Shown here: piece by piece, positions 1 through 6,766 of the stretch | How positions within the stretch are numbered: position 1 is the first letter of the stretch | Layout of the letters: each line of letters begins with the position of its first letter | Virus record (IMG/VR): IMGVR_UViG_3300045952_000180 | Location: 1-44,837 of that record | Length of the DNA: 44,837 bases | Direction: 5' to 3' (one strand) | Origin: a virus | The notes under the pieces: generated by a model | Seen by the model: only the letters and a program-made list of their open reading frames with translations | Told to the model about the DNA's origin: nothing | Database searches by the model: none | Translations under genes and position numbers: made by a program

Positions 1-127
1 GGGTTAAACGCGATGTTGCCGACCTCGGTGATGACGTGCGTGTTGACGAGCGTGCCGAGATCCAGGTCCGCGTCAGTGCCGCTGCCGCCGCCGGTGTCGA
101 GGTCTTGTGCGTGCGCCGTCGACCGAC
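1..127. repeat. Left copy of 127-bp terminal direct repeat (circular overlap)
   Basis: These 127 bases are identical to 44711-44837. Exact 127-base end overlaps are the usual signature of a circular molecule assembled with a largest k-mer of 127, so this is most likely an assembly overlap and not a biological terminal repeat. It implies a circle of 44,710 bp. A gene reads straight through it on the minus strand, which supports circularity. Confidence 0.93.
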
Positions 128-560
128 GCAACCAGGCGCGGCGCGACGTCGGCGCCGGACTCGTGTCGAGCAGGAAGTAGAGCGCCCGCACCGCCTCGTC
201 GGCCGTCGGCTTCCGGCCGGCCAACGTCCGATACAGGAAGTCAATCTGCGCAATGCGCCGCTGGAGCGTGTTGTGGTGGAAGATGGAGAAGGTCCACGGC
301 CGAATCTCGGCATAGCGCACAGCGTCCGGAAACGGCGGCTTGCGGAATTGCTTGGCCCGCACCACCCGATTCACATCTTCCAGCGGGATGCCGAGGTATT
401 GCGCCAGTCGCCGCACGCTCTTGACCGTGCGAATGATCTTGCGGCGAGGATGGAGAAGGTTCGCGGCGCCGACCGCGCGGAACTCGGCGGGCACGATCGT
501 GAGCCCGGCGGCGGCCAGTGAGGTCGCCGCGAACTGGCGGCGCGTCAGCCGCGCGCTCAT
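1..560 (-). CDS. N-terminal part of 480-aa Tat-signal/membrane protein (continues at 44710)
   Basis: The minus-strand frame opens with ATG at 558-560 and is open to base 1. It continues in the same frame from 44710 down to the stop at 43828, giving 1443 nt and 480 aa on the circle. The N-terminus has a twin-arginine-like signal: TRRQF at residues 6-10 followed by an Ala/Leu-rich stretch and a VPA site near residue 24. After that come basic, helix-rich segments. The start overlaps the stop of the preceding 78-aa gene (ATGA), so the two are coupled. I do not recognise the family. Export through Tat is inferred from the motif only; the Tat core is short, and a Sec or uncleaved signal is possible. 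Confidence 0.8.
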   Translation of the reverse strand, partial: MSARLTRRQFAATSLAAAGLTIVPAEFRAVGAANLLHPRRKIIRTVKSVRRLAQYLGIPLEDVNRVVRAKQFRKPPFPDAVRYAEIRPWTFSIFHHNTLQRRIAQIDFLYRTLAGRKPTADEAVRALYFLLDTSPAPTSRRAWLRRSTAHAQDLDTGGGSGTDADLDLGTLVNTHVITEVGNIAFN

Positions 561-793
561 TGGCCGGCCTCGCGCTCGGCCCGGGCACAGTCTAAGGCCG
601 ACATCCGCTCGGCGGGCGTGAGCGATTCCAGCGCGGCGTTGATCTGCTCCACGAAGCCGCGAATCCCCTCCCGATCGACGGGGGCGAGGCGCTCCATGAT
701 CCGCTCGATGCGCGCGATCTGCCGCCCCGCGTCGCGCACGGCCTGCCTTTTTTCGGTTATCGCGTTTGAACAAGTAAGATTGGTCTCAGCCAT
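557..793 (-). CDS. Hypothetical 78-aa coiled-coil protein
   Basis: A 78-aa charged, helical protein with a probable coiled coil (RQIARIERIMERLAP, then LTPAERMSALD). The ATG follows a strong GGGAGGG ribosome site. It ends with an ATGA overlap onto the Tat/membrane protein gene and probably belongs to the leftward operon that starts with the ribbon-helix-helix gene. No family recognised. Cytoplasmic, since it has no signal or membrane segment. Confidence 0.75.
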   Translation of the reverse strand: MAETNLTCSNAITEKRQAVRDAGRQIARIERIMERLAPVDREGIRGFVEQINAALESLTPAERMSALDCARAEREAGQ

Positions 794-895
794 CGAACAC
801 CCTCCCTTGTAGGGCTAGTAGGTGGTTAGGGCCGGCGGCGGGTTCCAATGCCCGTCGTCGGTCCGCCTCGCGGCTCTAGAGCCCGTCTAGAGCCA

Positions 896-1087
896 TCAGC
901 TTTTGCTTTTGTTCGGGGCTTTCCGCCCGAGCACCGCCCGCAACCCTTCCTCGACGATCGCCTGCAGCGTCATGGCCCGCTCAATCGCGGCAATCTTCGC
1001 CCGCTTCACCAGCTCAGCTTCCAGATTCACAGTTACCTTCACTTTGCCCTCCGGTACGCGAGACTGACGGCCGACACCGTTAGGCAT
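896..1087 (-). CDS. Ribbon-helix-helix (CopG/Arc-like) DNA-binding protein
   Basis: 63 aa. Residues about 15-55 have the RHH layout: a basic-hydrophobic beta strand (VKVTVNLE), helix 1 (LVKRAKIAAIERA), a short turn, and helix 2 (LQAIVEEGLRAVLG). Such proteins bind operators as dimers and usually repress their own promoter. It is the first gene leftward of the control region at 1088-1382, facing away from the HTH gene at 1383, as expected of one half of a lysis-lysogeny switch or an immunity/maintenance regulator. Which role applies cannot be told from sequence. Confidence 0.8.
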   Translation of the reverse strand: MPNGVGRQSRVPEGKVKVTVNLEAELVKRAKIAAIERAMTLQAIVEEGLRAVLGRKAPNKSKS

Positions 1088-1094
1088 AGATTAT

Positions 1095-1106
1095 ACGGGA
1101 ACCCGT
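1095..1106. promoter_or_regulatory. Inverted repeat next to RHH start, possible autoregulatory operator
   Basis: ACGGG-AA-CCCGT forms a 5-bp inverted repeat 8 bp upstream of the ATG of the RHH gene. On the minus strand it separates a TTGACA (1111-1106) from a TATAAT (1095-1090). The 10-bp spacing is too short for these to work together as one sigma70 promoter. The site is short, so this is a suggestion only. Confidence 0.35.
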
Positions 1107-1201
1107 GTCAACTCTATTTCCATAAAGCCGAGTATAGGCCGATGCCGGGCGCGGTGCGACAGGCGCGCGCCATTGACCGATTCAGCAGGGAAAGACCCGA
1201 G

Positions 1202-1230
1202 TTGACGCGTGACCCGTAATCCCGTATGCC
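1202..1230 (+). promoter_or_regulatory. Candidate rightward sigma70 promoter
   Basis: TTGACG (1202-1207), a 17-bp spacer and TATGCC (1225-1230), pointing at the HTH gene at 1383. GACGCGTGA at the -35 recurs 43 bp downstream, where it forms a GACGC/GCGTC inverted repeat, which suggests regulator sites around the promoter. The -10 is weak, so the call is tentative. Confidence 0.4.
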
Positions 1231-1281
1231 GGGCCTAGCGAGACAGGACGCGTGAGGCGTCAAGGCCGCTTCCTGCCAATC

Positions 1282-1325
1282 TCTATAACCTCGGCCACAA
1301 CTAAGACCAAAGAATCGCGAGGTTA
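1282..1325 (-). promoter_or_regulatory. Leftward promoter with flanking 8-bp inverted repeat (operator candidate)
   Basis: On the minus strand TTGGTC (1305-1310), a 17-bp spacer and TATAGA (1282-1287) form a reasonable sigma70 promoter for the leftward operon. An exact 8-bp inverted repeat, TAACCTCG at 1286-1293 and CGAGGTTA at 1318-1325, has arms centred 32 bp apart (three helical turns); one arm overlaps the -10 and the other lies just upstream of the -35. This is a natural operator layout for the HTH protein encoded at 1383. Confidence 0.5.
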
Positions 1326-1382
1326 CGCCATGTCCATTAATATTTTTTCGCAGCTTCCTATCAGGGGGGATGGTAGGGCACC

Positions 1383-1703
1383 GTGTCGGCCATGGACACC
1401 ATGGTCATGCGCCAGCAGCTGACCCCGCCCCAGCGGAAAGCCTACGATCAGTTTCGCGCGGGCATCCGCGAGTTGCTCGTGGAGTACGAGGGCATCAGCC
1501 AGCAGACGCTGGCCCAGAGTGTCGGCGCCACGCAGTCCCTCGTGTCGCAGGTGCTGCGCGGTCGCGTGACGTCGATCCAGGCGCTGGAGCGTTTGGCGCG
1601 CGCGCTGATGATCCGCATCTCGCAATCCGATCGGCGGGCGCTCCAGGCGCTGCTGGATGAGTCGCTGCGGGCATTGCGGCCCACGCGGAAGCCCGAGCCA
1701 TGA
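1383..1703 (+). CDS. XRE-like helix-turn-helix regulator (repressor candidate)
   Basis: 106 aa with a GTG start at 1383 behind GGTAGGG; ATGs at 1392 and 1401 are alternatives. Residues about 40-75 carry a clear HTH: ISQQTLAQSVGATQSLVSQ, followed by LRG and a third helix (IQALERLARAL), as in lambda Cro/XRE-type proteins. There is no C-terminal self-cleavage domain, so it is Cro-sized or a short repressor. It sits beside the control region and opposite the RHH gene. It is the best candidate for the switch regulator; which lifestyle it favours is not shown by sequence. Confidence 0.8.
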   Translation: MSAMDTMVMRQQLTPPQRKAYDQFRAGIRELLVEYEGISQQTLAQSVGATQSLVSQVLRGRVTSIQALERLARALMIRISQSDRRALQALLDESLRALRPTRKPEP

Positions 1704-1957
1704 GTGACGTGCGGCGCTGCATTCTGTGCCTGGAGCCCGCCAGCTCGGACGCGAAGCCGTTTACCTCACGGAGAAGGCCAATGAGTGACCGCGACGTCCC
1801 GATCGTGCCGCATCCGCAGTCGTGCTCGGAGTGGGTCGTGGCCGAGTGGGATCTGGTGGTGCGCCAGCACTGCGAGGAGAATCACGCGGTGATCCGGCGC
1901 AACGCGCGGCGCGTGTGGGAGATCCGGGCCCTGCTGGCGCAACGGCGGGCGGGATGA
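1700..1957 (+). CDS. Small hypothetical protein with two possible starts
   Basis: 85 aa from the ATG at 1700, which overlaps the stop of the HTH gene (ATGA). A second in-frame ATG at 1781 has a much better ribosome site (GGAGAAGG) and would give 58 aa. The N-terminal 27 residues contain a CILC pair and may be leader or spare coding. The rest is rich in Trp and charged residues (VVAEWDLVV, RRNARRVWEIRALL). No family recognised. Cytoplasmic. Confidence 0.6.
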   Translation: MSDVRRCILCLEPASSDAKPFTSRRRPMSDRDVPIVPHPQSCSEWVVAEWDLVVRQHCEENHAVIRRNARRVWEIRALLAQRRAG

Positions 1958-2154
1958 CGGGCACCCTGAGCGTCCTCGGGTACACGATGCTCGTGGTGCC
2001 GCCGATCGCCCTCGGGGTGGGGCTGGCGCATGCCTACGGGGTCGGCGTCACGGTGGCGCTCGGCGTGCTCGGCGGCGGGCTGATGCTGCTTGGGCTGATG
2101 GTGCTCGACAAGCGGGACGCGCGCGCGGCGCGCCACGCTGGGAACAAGTCATGA
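1954..2154 (+). CDS. Small two-helix membrane protein
   Basis: 66 aa with two hydrophobic, Gly-rich segments (LSVLGYTMLVVPPIALGVGL and a second around VTVALGVLGGGLMLLGLMVL) and a basic tail. It overlaps both neighbours by ATGA. Probably an inner-membrane protein of unknown job; position near the switch allows roles such as superinfection exclusion, but nothing shows it. Confidence 0.65.
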   Translation: MTGTLSVLGYTMLVVPPIALGVGLAHAYGVGVTVALGVLGGGLMLLGLMVLDKRDARAARHAGNKS

Positions 2155-2366
2155 GTGATCTGCTGAGTCCGCTGCGTCGCGCCGAGCGCTGGCTGGCCGT
2201 CCGGATGCACGAGCTCGAGCGGCAACTGCCCGCCGACGGCAAGGACCATCCGCTCTGGATCGAGTACCGGGAGACGGTCACCGCGTTCGCGCGCGTGCGG
2301 GAACAAATCGGGCGACCGCCTCAGGCCCTGCCCGAGCGGCCGCGCCGACCGGGCCGCCCGGCATGA
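2151..2366 (+). CDS. Small basic hypothetical protein
   Basis: 71 aa, rich in Arg and Glu, with a Pro/Arg tail (RPRRPGRPA) resembling an AT-hook. Last gene of the short rightward run after the HTH gene. Its 3' end overlaps the 3' end of the convergent integrase gene by 46 nt. No family recognised. Confidence 0.6.
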   Translation: MSDLLSPLRRAERWLAVRMHELERQLPADGKDHPLWIEYRETVTAFARVREQIGRPPQALPERPRRPGRPA

Positions 2367-3544
2367 GCGCCTACCAGGTCCAGCTGCATGGCGCGCATGA
2401 CGTCGTCGGACTGATGCGCGTACAGCTTCACGGCGCGCCCCCAGCGGCCCGCCTTGGCGATCTGATCGATGGAGTAGCCGCGCTCGAGTAGGTCGGAGGC
2501 GAACTGATGGCGGAAGCCGTGGAAGACAAAATCGGGCCGCCCGATGGCGCGCGCCGCGCGCTTCACCTTCACGTAGAACTGGCCCCCGCTGATCGCCATT
2601 GCGCCCTGCTTGTACCGGCTGGGGAACACCCAGCGGCTGCCTGGGTGCCGCGCGATCTGCGCGCGCAGCAGATCCACGGCTGGCTGCGACAGCGCGACGA
2701 CTTCCATCGCGGCGGTCTTGGTCTCGGGCAGGATCAGGACCGGCTGCGCCTGATCGAGCCGGCAGTGGCGCTGCTCCATCTTCGCGAAGCTGCCGCGCCG
2801 CGGATTGAGCAGCATCGCCAGCTGCGCCGCCGTGCGGTACGGTTCCTCCAGCGCCAGCAGCAGCCGCTTCTTTTGCTCCGCAGTCAGGGGCTCGCGCGGG
2901 AGCGACGAGCCCTCCACCCAGCCGCGCTTGCCACGCATGTTGGGCCACTCGAGATCCTTGCGAAAGTGTTTGATCGCGGTGTGCAGCATCCGGTACTCGC
3001 GCAGGATCGAGGTGCGCTTGAAGCGCTCCCCGCTCTTCGTGCGGCTCACCGTCTCGCGATCGTGCAGGTACTCCAAGATCGCCGTCGCGTCCAAGTGGGC
3101 CAGCGGCGTCGCGAGCAGCCGCTGCACGATCGGGTCGTGCGTCCCATTCCACGTCAGCCACTTCTCGATCTGGTAGACGCCGAGCGCGCTGCGGTCCCGC
3201 AACTTGAGATCGCCTTGGTACCAGCGCACGGCATCCTCGACGGTATGCGTGGACGCATCATCGGACTCCTGCGAGGGGGGCGCGGTGGCGAGCTCGTCGT
3301 CCGCGGGCTCCGCAGGTGGTGGCGGGACTGGCGCGCCGCCCGTCGGCTTCGGCGGCTCGGGCACGCCCCCCGTGAGCCACTCCGTGCGCAGCGCGGCCGC
3401 CTGCTCGTAGGTCTCGCACATGCGCTGGGCGCGCCGGCCGTTGACCATCACTTGGACGCGATAGCCGACGCGCCCGGTCTTGCGATTGCGGATCACGCGA
3501 ATACCTCGCCCGGCACTCAGTCCTTTGCGGGGATCTTTGCTCAT
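2321..3544 (-). CDS. int: Tyrosine recombinase integrase
   Basis: 407 aa. Start chosen at 3544 because GGAGGAG stands 8 nt before this ATG. The N-terminus is basic (residues 1-50), followed by a Pro-rich linker (about 60-95), a SAM-like core-binding domain (about 98-200) and the catalytic domain (about 220-385). Visible catalytic residues are Arg249 or Arg250 (NPRRGS), Lys276 (TKTA), His342-x-x-Arg345 (HGFRH), Trp368 (GRWG) and nucleophile Tyr375 (KLYAH). It catalyses site-specific integration and, with a directionality factor, excision of the phage. This marks the phage as temperate. No attP core can be named without the host sequence. Confidence 0.95.
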   Translation of the reverse strand: MSKDPRKGLSAGRGIRVIRNRKTGRVGYRVQVMVNGRRAQRMCETYEQAAALRTEWLTGGVPEPPKPTGGAPVPPPPAEPADDELATAPPSQESDDASTHTVEDAVRWYQGDLKLRDRSALGVYQIEKWLTWNGTHDPIVQRLLATPLAHLDATAILEYLHDRETVSRTKSGERFKRTSILREYRMLHTAIKHFRKDLEWPNMRGKRGWVEGSSLPREPLTAEQKKRLLLALEEPYRTAAQLAMLLNPRRGSFAKMEQRHCRLDQAQPVLILPETKTAAMEVVALSQPAVDLLRAQIARHPGSRWVFPSRYKQGAMAISGGQFYVKVKRAARAIGRPDFVFHGFRHQFASDLLERGYSIDQIAKAGRWGRAVKLYAHQSDDVMRAMQLDLVGAHAGRPGRRGRSGRA

Positions 3545-3579
3545 GACGATTGCTCCTCCATCACGCATGAGGATAGCAC

Positions 3580-3600
3580 TGCACACAGGCCCTGTGTGCA
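3580..3600. promoter_or_regulatory. 21-bp perfect palindrome upstream of int, with GTGTGCA repeats nearby
   Basis: TGCACACAGG-C-CCTGTGTGCA is a perfect 10+1+10 palindrome 36 bp upstream of the int ATG. The half-site GTGTGCAG recurs in direct orientation at 3606-3613 and 3727-3734, the latter just before queE. The set looks like operator or arm-type sites for a dimeric protein in the divergent int/queE control region (3545-3745). No strong sigma70 promoter was seen there, and the region holds no gene. Confidence 0.6.
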
Positions 3601-3745
3601 CAAATGTGTGCAGACATCAGGGGGAATGAGGAGCTATCTCCGTGATTTCCCAGACTTCATGTGGCCAGAACCGTAGTGTGAACCAGGATAGGTTGTACTG
3701 TAATATCAACTACTTACACCGCAAAAGTGTGCAGCGGGTGTGTAA

Positions 3746-4366
3746 GTGAAGTCGCACTTCACGCAGTTTCGCGTCAAGGAGCTCTTCTATACGATCCAAG
3801 GCGAGGGCATCAACGCCGGCCGTCCTGCCGTCTTCTGCCGCTTCTCGGGCTGCAACCTCTGGAGTGGGCACGAGGAGGATCGCGCGAAGGCGGTCTGCCA
3901 ATTCTGCGACACCGATTTCATCGGCGGCGACGCCTACCCCGATGCCGCGCGACTCGCGATCTCTATTCGTGATCGTTGGCCCGGAGGTGGTCGCCCCTTC
4001 GTCGTGCTCACTGGTGGTGAGCCCACGCTGCAAGTCACCGATGCGCTGACCACCGAACTGCACGCCCTCGGCATCGAGATCGCGATGGAGACGAACGGCA
4101 CCCGGGCCGCGCCCTCGGGGATCGACTGGATCACCGTCAGTCCGAAGTGGGGCTCCAAGGTCGTCCAGCGGTGGGGGCATGAGCTCAAGGTCGTCTGGCC
4201 GCAGCCGTGGAGTCTCACGCAGCTGGCCGAGTGGGCCTTCGATCACTACCTGCTCTCGCCCATGGACGGCTATGTCGGCAGCACGCACGCGGCGGTCGAG
4301 GAGTGCAAGCGCAACCCGAAATGGCGGCTGTCGCTGCAGTACCACAAGGTCATCGGGGTCCGATGA
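3746..4366 (+). CDS. queE: QueE, 7-carboxy-7-deazaguanine synthase (radical SAM)
   Basis: 206 aa with a GTG start at 3746. It converts 6-carboxy-5,6,7,8-tetrahydropterin to 7-carboxy-7-deazaguanine (CDG), a step towards preQ0. The Fe-S cluster cysteines are C36, C51 and C54, the unusual CX14CX2C spacing known from one branch of QueE (Burkholderia type), within CNLWS and CQFCDTDF. The SAM-binding TGGEP is at 89-93, METNG at 114-118, and the typical end LSLQYHKVIGVR closes the protein. It is full length for the family. The next gene, a DpdA-like transglycosylase, overlaps it by ATGA, which points to DNA modification and not tRNA queuosine. FolE, QueD and QueC are not encoded here and would have to come from the host. 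Confidence 0.93.
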   Translation: MKSHFTQFRVKELFYTIQGEGINAGRPAVFCRFSGCNLWSGHEEDRAKAVCQFCDTDFIGGDAYPDAARLAISIRDRWPGGGRPFVVLTGGEPTLQVTDALTTELHALGIEIAMETNGTRAAPSGIDWITVSPKWGSKVVQRWGHELKVVWPQPWSLTQLAEWAFDHYLLSPMDGYVGSTHAAVEECKRNPKWRLSLQYHKVIGVR

Positions 4367-4980
4367 TTTACCTGACGGGCGCGTTTCGACGGTCGCAGGC
4401 ACCGGCGCTCCGAGAATTAGGCGTGGGCGTCATGGTGCAGCCGGGCACGCTCGCGTATCTGCAACGGCTCAGTGATCTGCCGTGGGCGGCCGACAACGGG
4501 TGCTTTGCCCAAGGTCAGGCATTCGACCTCGCAGGCTTCTATGCGTGGCTGGATCGCGCCCCCCGAGAGCGCTGCCTTTTCGCCACGGCCCCGGATGTCT
4601 ACCCAGACTCAGTCGCGACCCTCGAGCGCTCGCGCCCGGTGCTGCCCAGACTCCGGGCCCTCGGCTATCGCGCCGCCTATGTGCTGCAGGATGGTGCCGA
4701 GCCCGACGCCATCCCGTGGGACGAGCTCGACGCGGTCTTCGTCGGCGGGACGACACACTGGAAGCTCGGTCCCGCTGCGCGCCGTCTCGTCATGGAGGCG
4801 CGCCGCCGTGGGGTCTGGACCCACATGGGGCGCGTGAACAGCGAGCGTCGATTGCGGTACGCCGCACTCATCGGGTGCCAGTCCGCCGATGGAACCTATC
4901 TCGCGTTCCGCAACCGGCATGGCGGCGATGGTGTCTCGGATCTGCGGCGATGGTTTCAGCAGCGGCTGCTCCAACTATGA
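4363..4980 (+). CDS. dpdA: DpdA-like 7-deazaguanine DNA transglycosylase
   Basis: 205 aa. Belongs, from its motifs, to the short phage branch of the tRNA-guanine-transglycosylase superfamily that inserts 7-deazaguanine bases into DNA: ADNGCF (43-48), ATAPDV (74-79) with its Asp, QDG (109-111), FVGGTTHWKLG (126-136), HMGRVNS (154-160) and DGTYLAF near the end. No zinc site of bacterial TGT is visible. Start chosen at the ATG overlapping the queE stop. With QueE it would swap guanines in phage DNA for CDG, preQ0 or a derivative, protecting against restriction enzymes. The family match is from memory of the motifs; substrate is inferred. Confidence 0.8.
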   Translation: MIYLTGAFRRSQAPALRELGVGVMVQPGTLAYLQRLSDLPWAADNGCFAQGQAFDLAGFYAWLDRAPRERCLFATAPDVYPDSVATLERSRPVLPRLRALGYRAAYVLQDGAEPDAIPWDELDAVFVGGTTHWKLGPAARRLVMEARRRGVWTHMGRVNSERRLRYAALIGCQSADGTYLAFRNRHGGDGVSDLRRWFQQRLLQL

Positions 4981-5282
4981 CCAAGCCCAAGCAGTCGCGC
5001 GGCCGCTCGGCCTGGGCGCAGCACGTCATCAACCAGCGCCGCCTCGATCGGTGGCGCGGCATCTACGGAGGACGCTATGAGCGAAGGCTACTACCAGCGC
5101 CCGCTGATCCCGCTGTCGGACGAGGAACTGCAGGACAAAAGCCGCCTGCTCGGCCGGCGCATCTGCGAGCTCGAGGAGATGAAAGAGCACCACAACGAAC
5201 TGCGAAAAGACATGGCCGACGCCGAGCGCCAACTCACCAACCACATTCGCGCGCTCGCACGAGTCGTGCGCGACGGCGCTGA
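4977..5282 (+). CDS. Doubtful small basic protein
   Basis: An ATG overlaps the dpdA stop (ATGA) and opens a 101-aa frame. Its first 33 residues (MTKPKQSRGRSAWAQHV...) look like a real basic peptide. From 5077 on it overlaps the better-supported gene in another frame, and its residues become Arg/Pro/Ala-rich as in non-coding frames. Either a real gene with a long overlapping tail or a fortuitous frame in a 90-nt gap. Confidence 0.3.
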   Translation: MTKPKQSRGRSAWAQHVINQRRLDRWRGIYGGRYERRLLPAPADPAVGRGTAGQKPPARPAHLRARGDERAPQRTAKRHGRRRAPTHQPHSRARTSRARRR

Positions 5283-5295
5283 AGAAAGGGACTAG
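5077..5295 (+). CDS. Small coiled-coil hypothetical protein
   Basis: 72 aa with ATG behind a strong GGAGGA site. Residues 15-65 form a heptad-like charged helix (ELEEMKEHHNELRKDMADAERQL in part). It overlaps the next gene by one base (TAGTG). Early-region cytoplasmic protein without a recognised family; a dimeric accessory factor is plausible from the coiled coil. Confidence 0.75.
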   Translation: MSEGYYQRPLIPLSDEELQDKSRLLGRRICELEEMKEHHNELRKDMADAERQLTNHIRALARVVRDGAEERD

Positions 5296-5471
5296 TGCTC
5301 CACTGCGGCGACTGCCGATTCTTCGATAGTGGCGACGAGGATAAGTTGGGTTGGTGTCGTCGCAATCCGCCAGTGATACCAGCCCAACAAGACCACACCA
5401 CGGGTACGTGGCCGATGGTTGATCCTGACATTGATTGGTGCGGCGAATTCAAAGGGGGGGCGAATGACTGA
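5295..5471 (+). CDS. Small Cys-rich zinc-binding protein
   Basis: 58 aa starting with GTG at 5295, which shares a base with the upstream stop. CGDCRFF at 4-10, a Cys in GWCRRNPP, then WP...DIDWCGEF near the C-terminus: two CxxC-like pairs that should bind one zinc. Small proteins with this CxxCRF / CRRxPP / WCGEF pattern are common in phages and prophages beside recombination genes; their job is unknown. It overlaps the start of the erf gene by 8 nt. Confidence 0.75.
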   Translation: MLHCGDCRFFDSGDEDKLGWCRRNPPVIPAQQDHTTGTWPMVDPDIDWCGEFKGGAND

Positions 5472-6330
5472 CGAGAAAGAACCGCGCCGCTCGCGCGCCC
5501 AGGTGGTCATCGAGAAACCGGAGACGCAGGCCCTCGCGCGTCTCGATCCGCAGGCGCTCATGGCCAAGGCGGTCGAGAGCAACGCCAACATCGAGGTGCT
5601 CGAGCGCGTGATGGCGCTGGCCGAGCGCGCGCAGGCATGGAGCGCGCGCCAAGCCTACAACCGCGCGATCGTCGAGTTTCAGCGTCGCTGCCCGCCGATC
5701 AAAAAGACCGCGACGGCGGCGATCGGGGACCGCTTCTCGTTTACCTACGCGCCGCTCAACGACGTCATGGCGGTCATCCGGCCGATCCTCAATGACCTCG
5801 GGCTCTCGCCGTCCTGGCGACAGGCGAAGCCGTCGGGCCCGGCCAGCGTCGCCGTTCACTGCCGTATCACGCATGACGGCGGGCATTGGGAAGAAGCGCC
5901 CGAGCCGACGACGATCCCCTACCGCACCGAGGGCCGCCTGAGCCCCGGTCAGGTGGTCTCCGCGGCGACGAGCTTCGCCCAGCGGCTCTCCCTGATGGGC
6001 ATGCTCGGCATCGTGCCCGAAGGCGAGGACGTCGATCCCGAGGAGAGCGAGGCGCGTGTAAACGAGGTGGCTCGAGAGCGGCGCGGCGCCGTCGAGCGCG
6101 GCGAGCCTGAGCCGCAGGCCGACGTCGATCTCGCCACCATCGCGCGCATGGCTGACCGGCTGAAGCTGACGACCGAGGAACGGCTGGTATTGACCAAGGA
6201 CTATCTGCATGGCCAGCCGATGAACAAGGCCAGCGTCGAGGATCTGCGCCGGCTCGCCCTCTTCCTCGGTGATGCCGCCGGCGTCGCGCAGTGGCGCGCC
6301 GAGCGCGAGCGCGAGCTGGAGAAGCATTGA
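5464..6330 (+). CDS. erf: Erf-type single-strand DNA annealing protein
   Basis: 288 aa. The core (about residues 45-180) shows the Erf pattern: KTATAAIGDRFSFTYAPLNDVM, VIRPILNDLGL, then a beta-rich stretch ending in QVVSAATSFAQRLSLMGMLG. Erf proteins form rings that anneal complementary single strands and drive phage recombination and genome circularisation. The C-terminal third is charged and helical. ATG at 5464 follows a G-rich site and overlaps the upstream zinc-protein stop. No exonuclease partner is recognised next to it. Confidence 0.85.
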   Translation: MTDEKEPRRSRAQVVIEKPETQALARLDPQALMAKAVESNANIEVLERVMALAERAQAWSARQAYNRAIVEFQRRCPPIKKTATAAIGDRFSFTYAPLNDVMAVIRPILNDLGLSPSWRQAKPSGPASVAVHCRITHDGGHWEEAPEPTTIPYRTEGRLSPGQVVSAATSFAQRLSLMGMLGIVPEGEDVDPEESEARVNEVARERRGAVERGEPEPQADVDLATIARMADRLKLTTEERLVLTKDYLHGQPMNKASVEDLRRLALFLGDAAGVAQWRAERERELEKH

Positions 6331-6563
6331 AGAGAGCGCGGACGAAGACTCGCGGCCCCGAGTCGGTCTCGTCCCGGATTCTGCGGGCGAAGATCCGCAT
6401 GCTCCAACAGCTGAACGTTCAACTGAGACGTGAGGGCCGGGCGATGTACGCGCTGGTCGTCGCCGTGCGGATTCTTGAGCAGCATCGGGGCGAGGGGTAT
6501 GAGGCCGCCGACCTGCAACGGATGTTCGACACCCTGAAGGACATCAAGGCGGCGCTGGTATGA
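6327..6563 (+). CDS. Small hypothetical helical protein
   Basis: About 78 aa from TTG at 6327 (TTGA overlap with the erf stop, with GGAGAAG upstream); an ATG at 6291 is an alternative. Basic N-terminus, then a long helix (ILRAKIRMLQQLNVQLRREG). Early operon gene without a recognised family. Confidence 0.6.
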   Translation: MKRARTKTRGPESVSSRILRAKIRMLQQLNVQLRREGRAMYALVVAVRILEQHRGEGYEAADLQRMFDTLKDIKAALV

Positions 6564-6766
6564 CGTGGCCCCCCGCGACCGAGGCCGAGCAGCGCGCCGT
6601 CCATCGGCGCCAGCTCGCCGGCGCGGCCGCGCTCACCCACATCGAGAGCTTCGCGCCCCCGCCGCCCCCCGCCCCGCCCCTGGACCCCGAGGCGTGGGCG
6701 CGTTTACTCGAGCTCAAGGCCGAGGCGCTCGCGTACATCGAAACCTTCAAGCCGTGGTGGTTGTGA
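6560..6766 (+). CDS. Small hypothetical protein with proline stretch
   Basis: 68 aa, starting in an ATGA overlap with the preceding gene. Has a central Pro run (APPPPPAPPLD) between two helical parts; LTHIESFAP and LAYIETFKPWW look like a duplicated short motif (I-E-[ST]-F). Cytoplasmic; unknown role in the early operon. Confidence 0.6.
   Translation: MTWPPATEAEQRAVHRRQLAGAAALTHIESFAPPPPPAPPLDPEAWARLLELKAEALAYIETFKPWWL

Noticed and set aside
1090-1111. TTGACA and TATAAT close together upstream of the RHH gene
   Set aside because: Both boxes match consensus but are only 10 bp apart, and the -10 lies 2 nt from the ATG, so they cannot act as one normal promoter.
2507-3676. Long plus-strand frame opposite the integrase
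   Set aside because: Antisense shadow: Arg/Ala/His/Leu-rich with no motif, while the minus strand carries a complete tyrosine recombinase.
5449-6327. Minus-strand frame opposite the erf gene
   Set aside because: Arg/Leu/Asp-rich shadow with no ribosome site; the plus strand carries a recognisable Erf domain.
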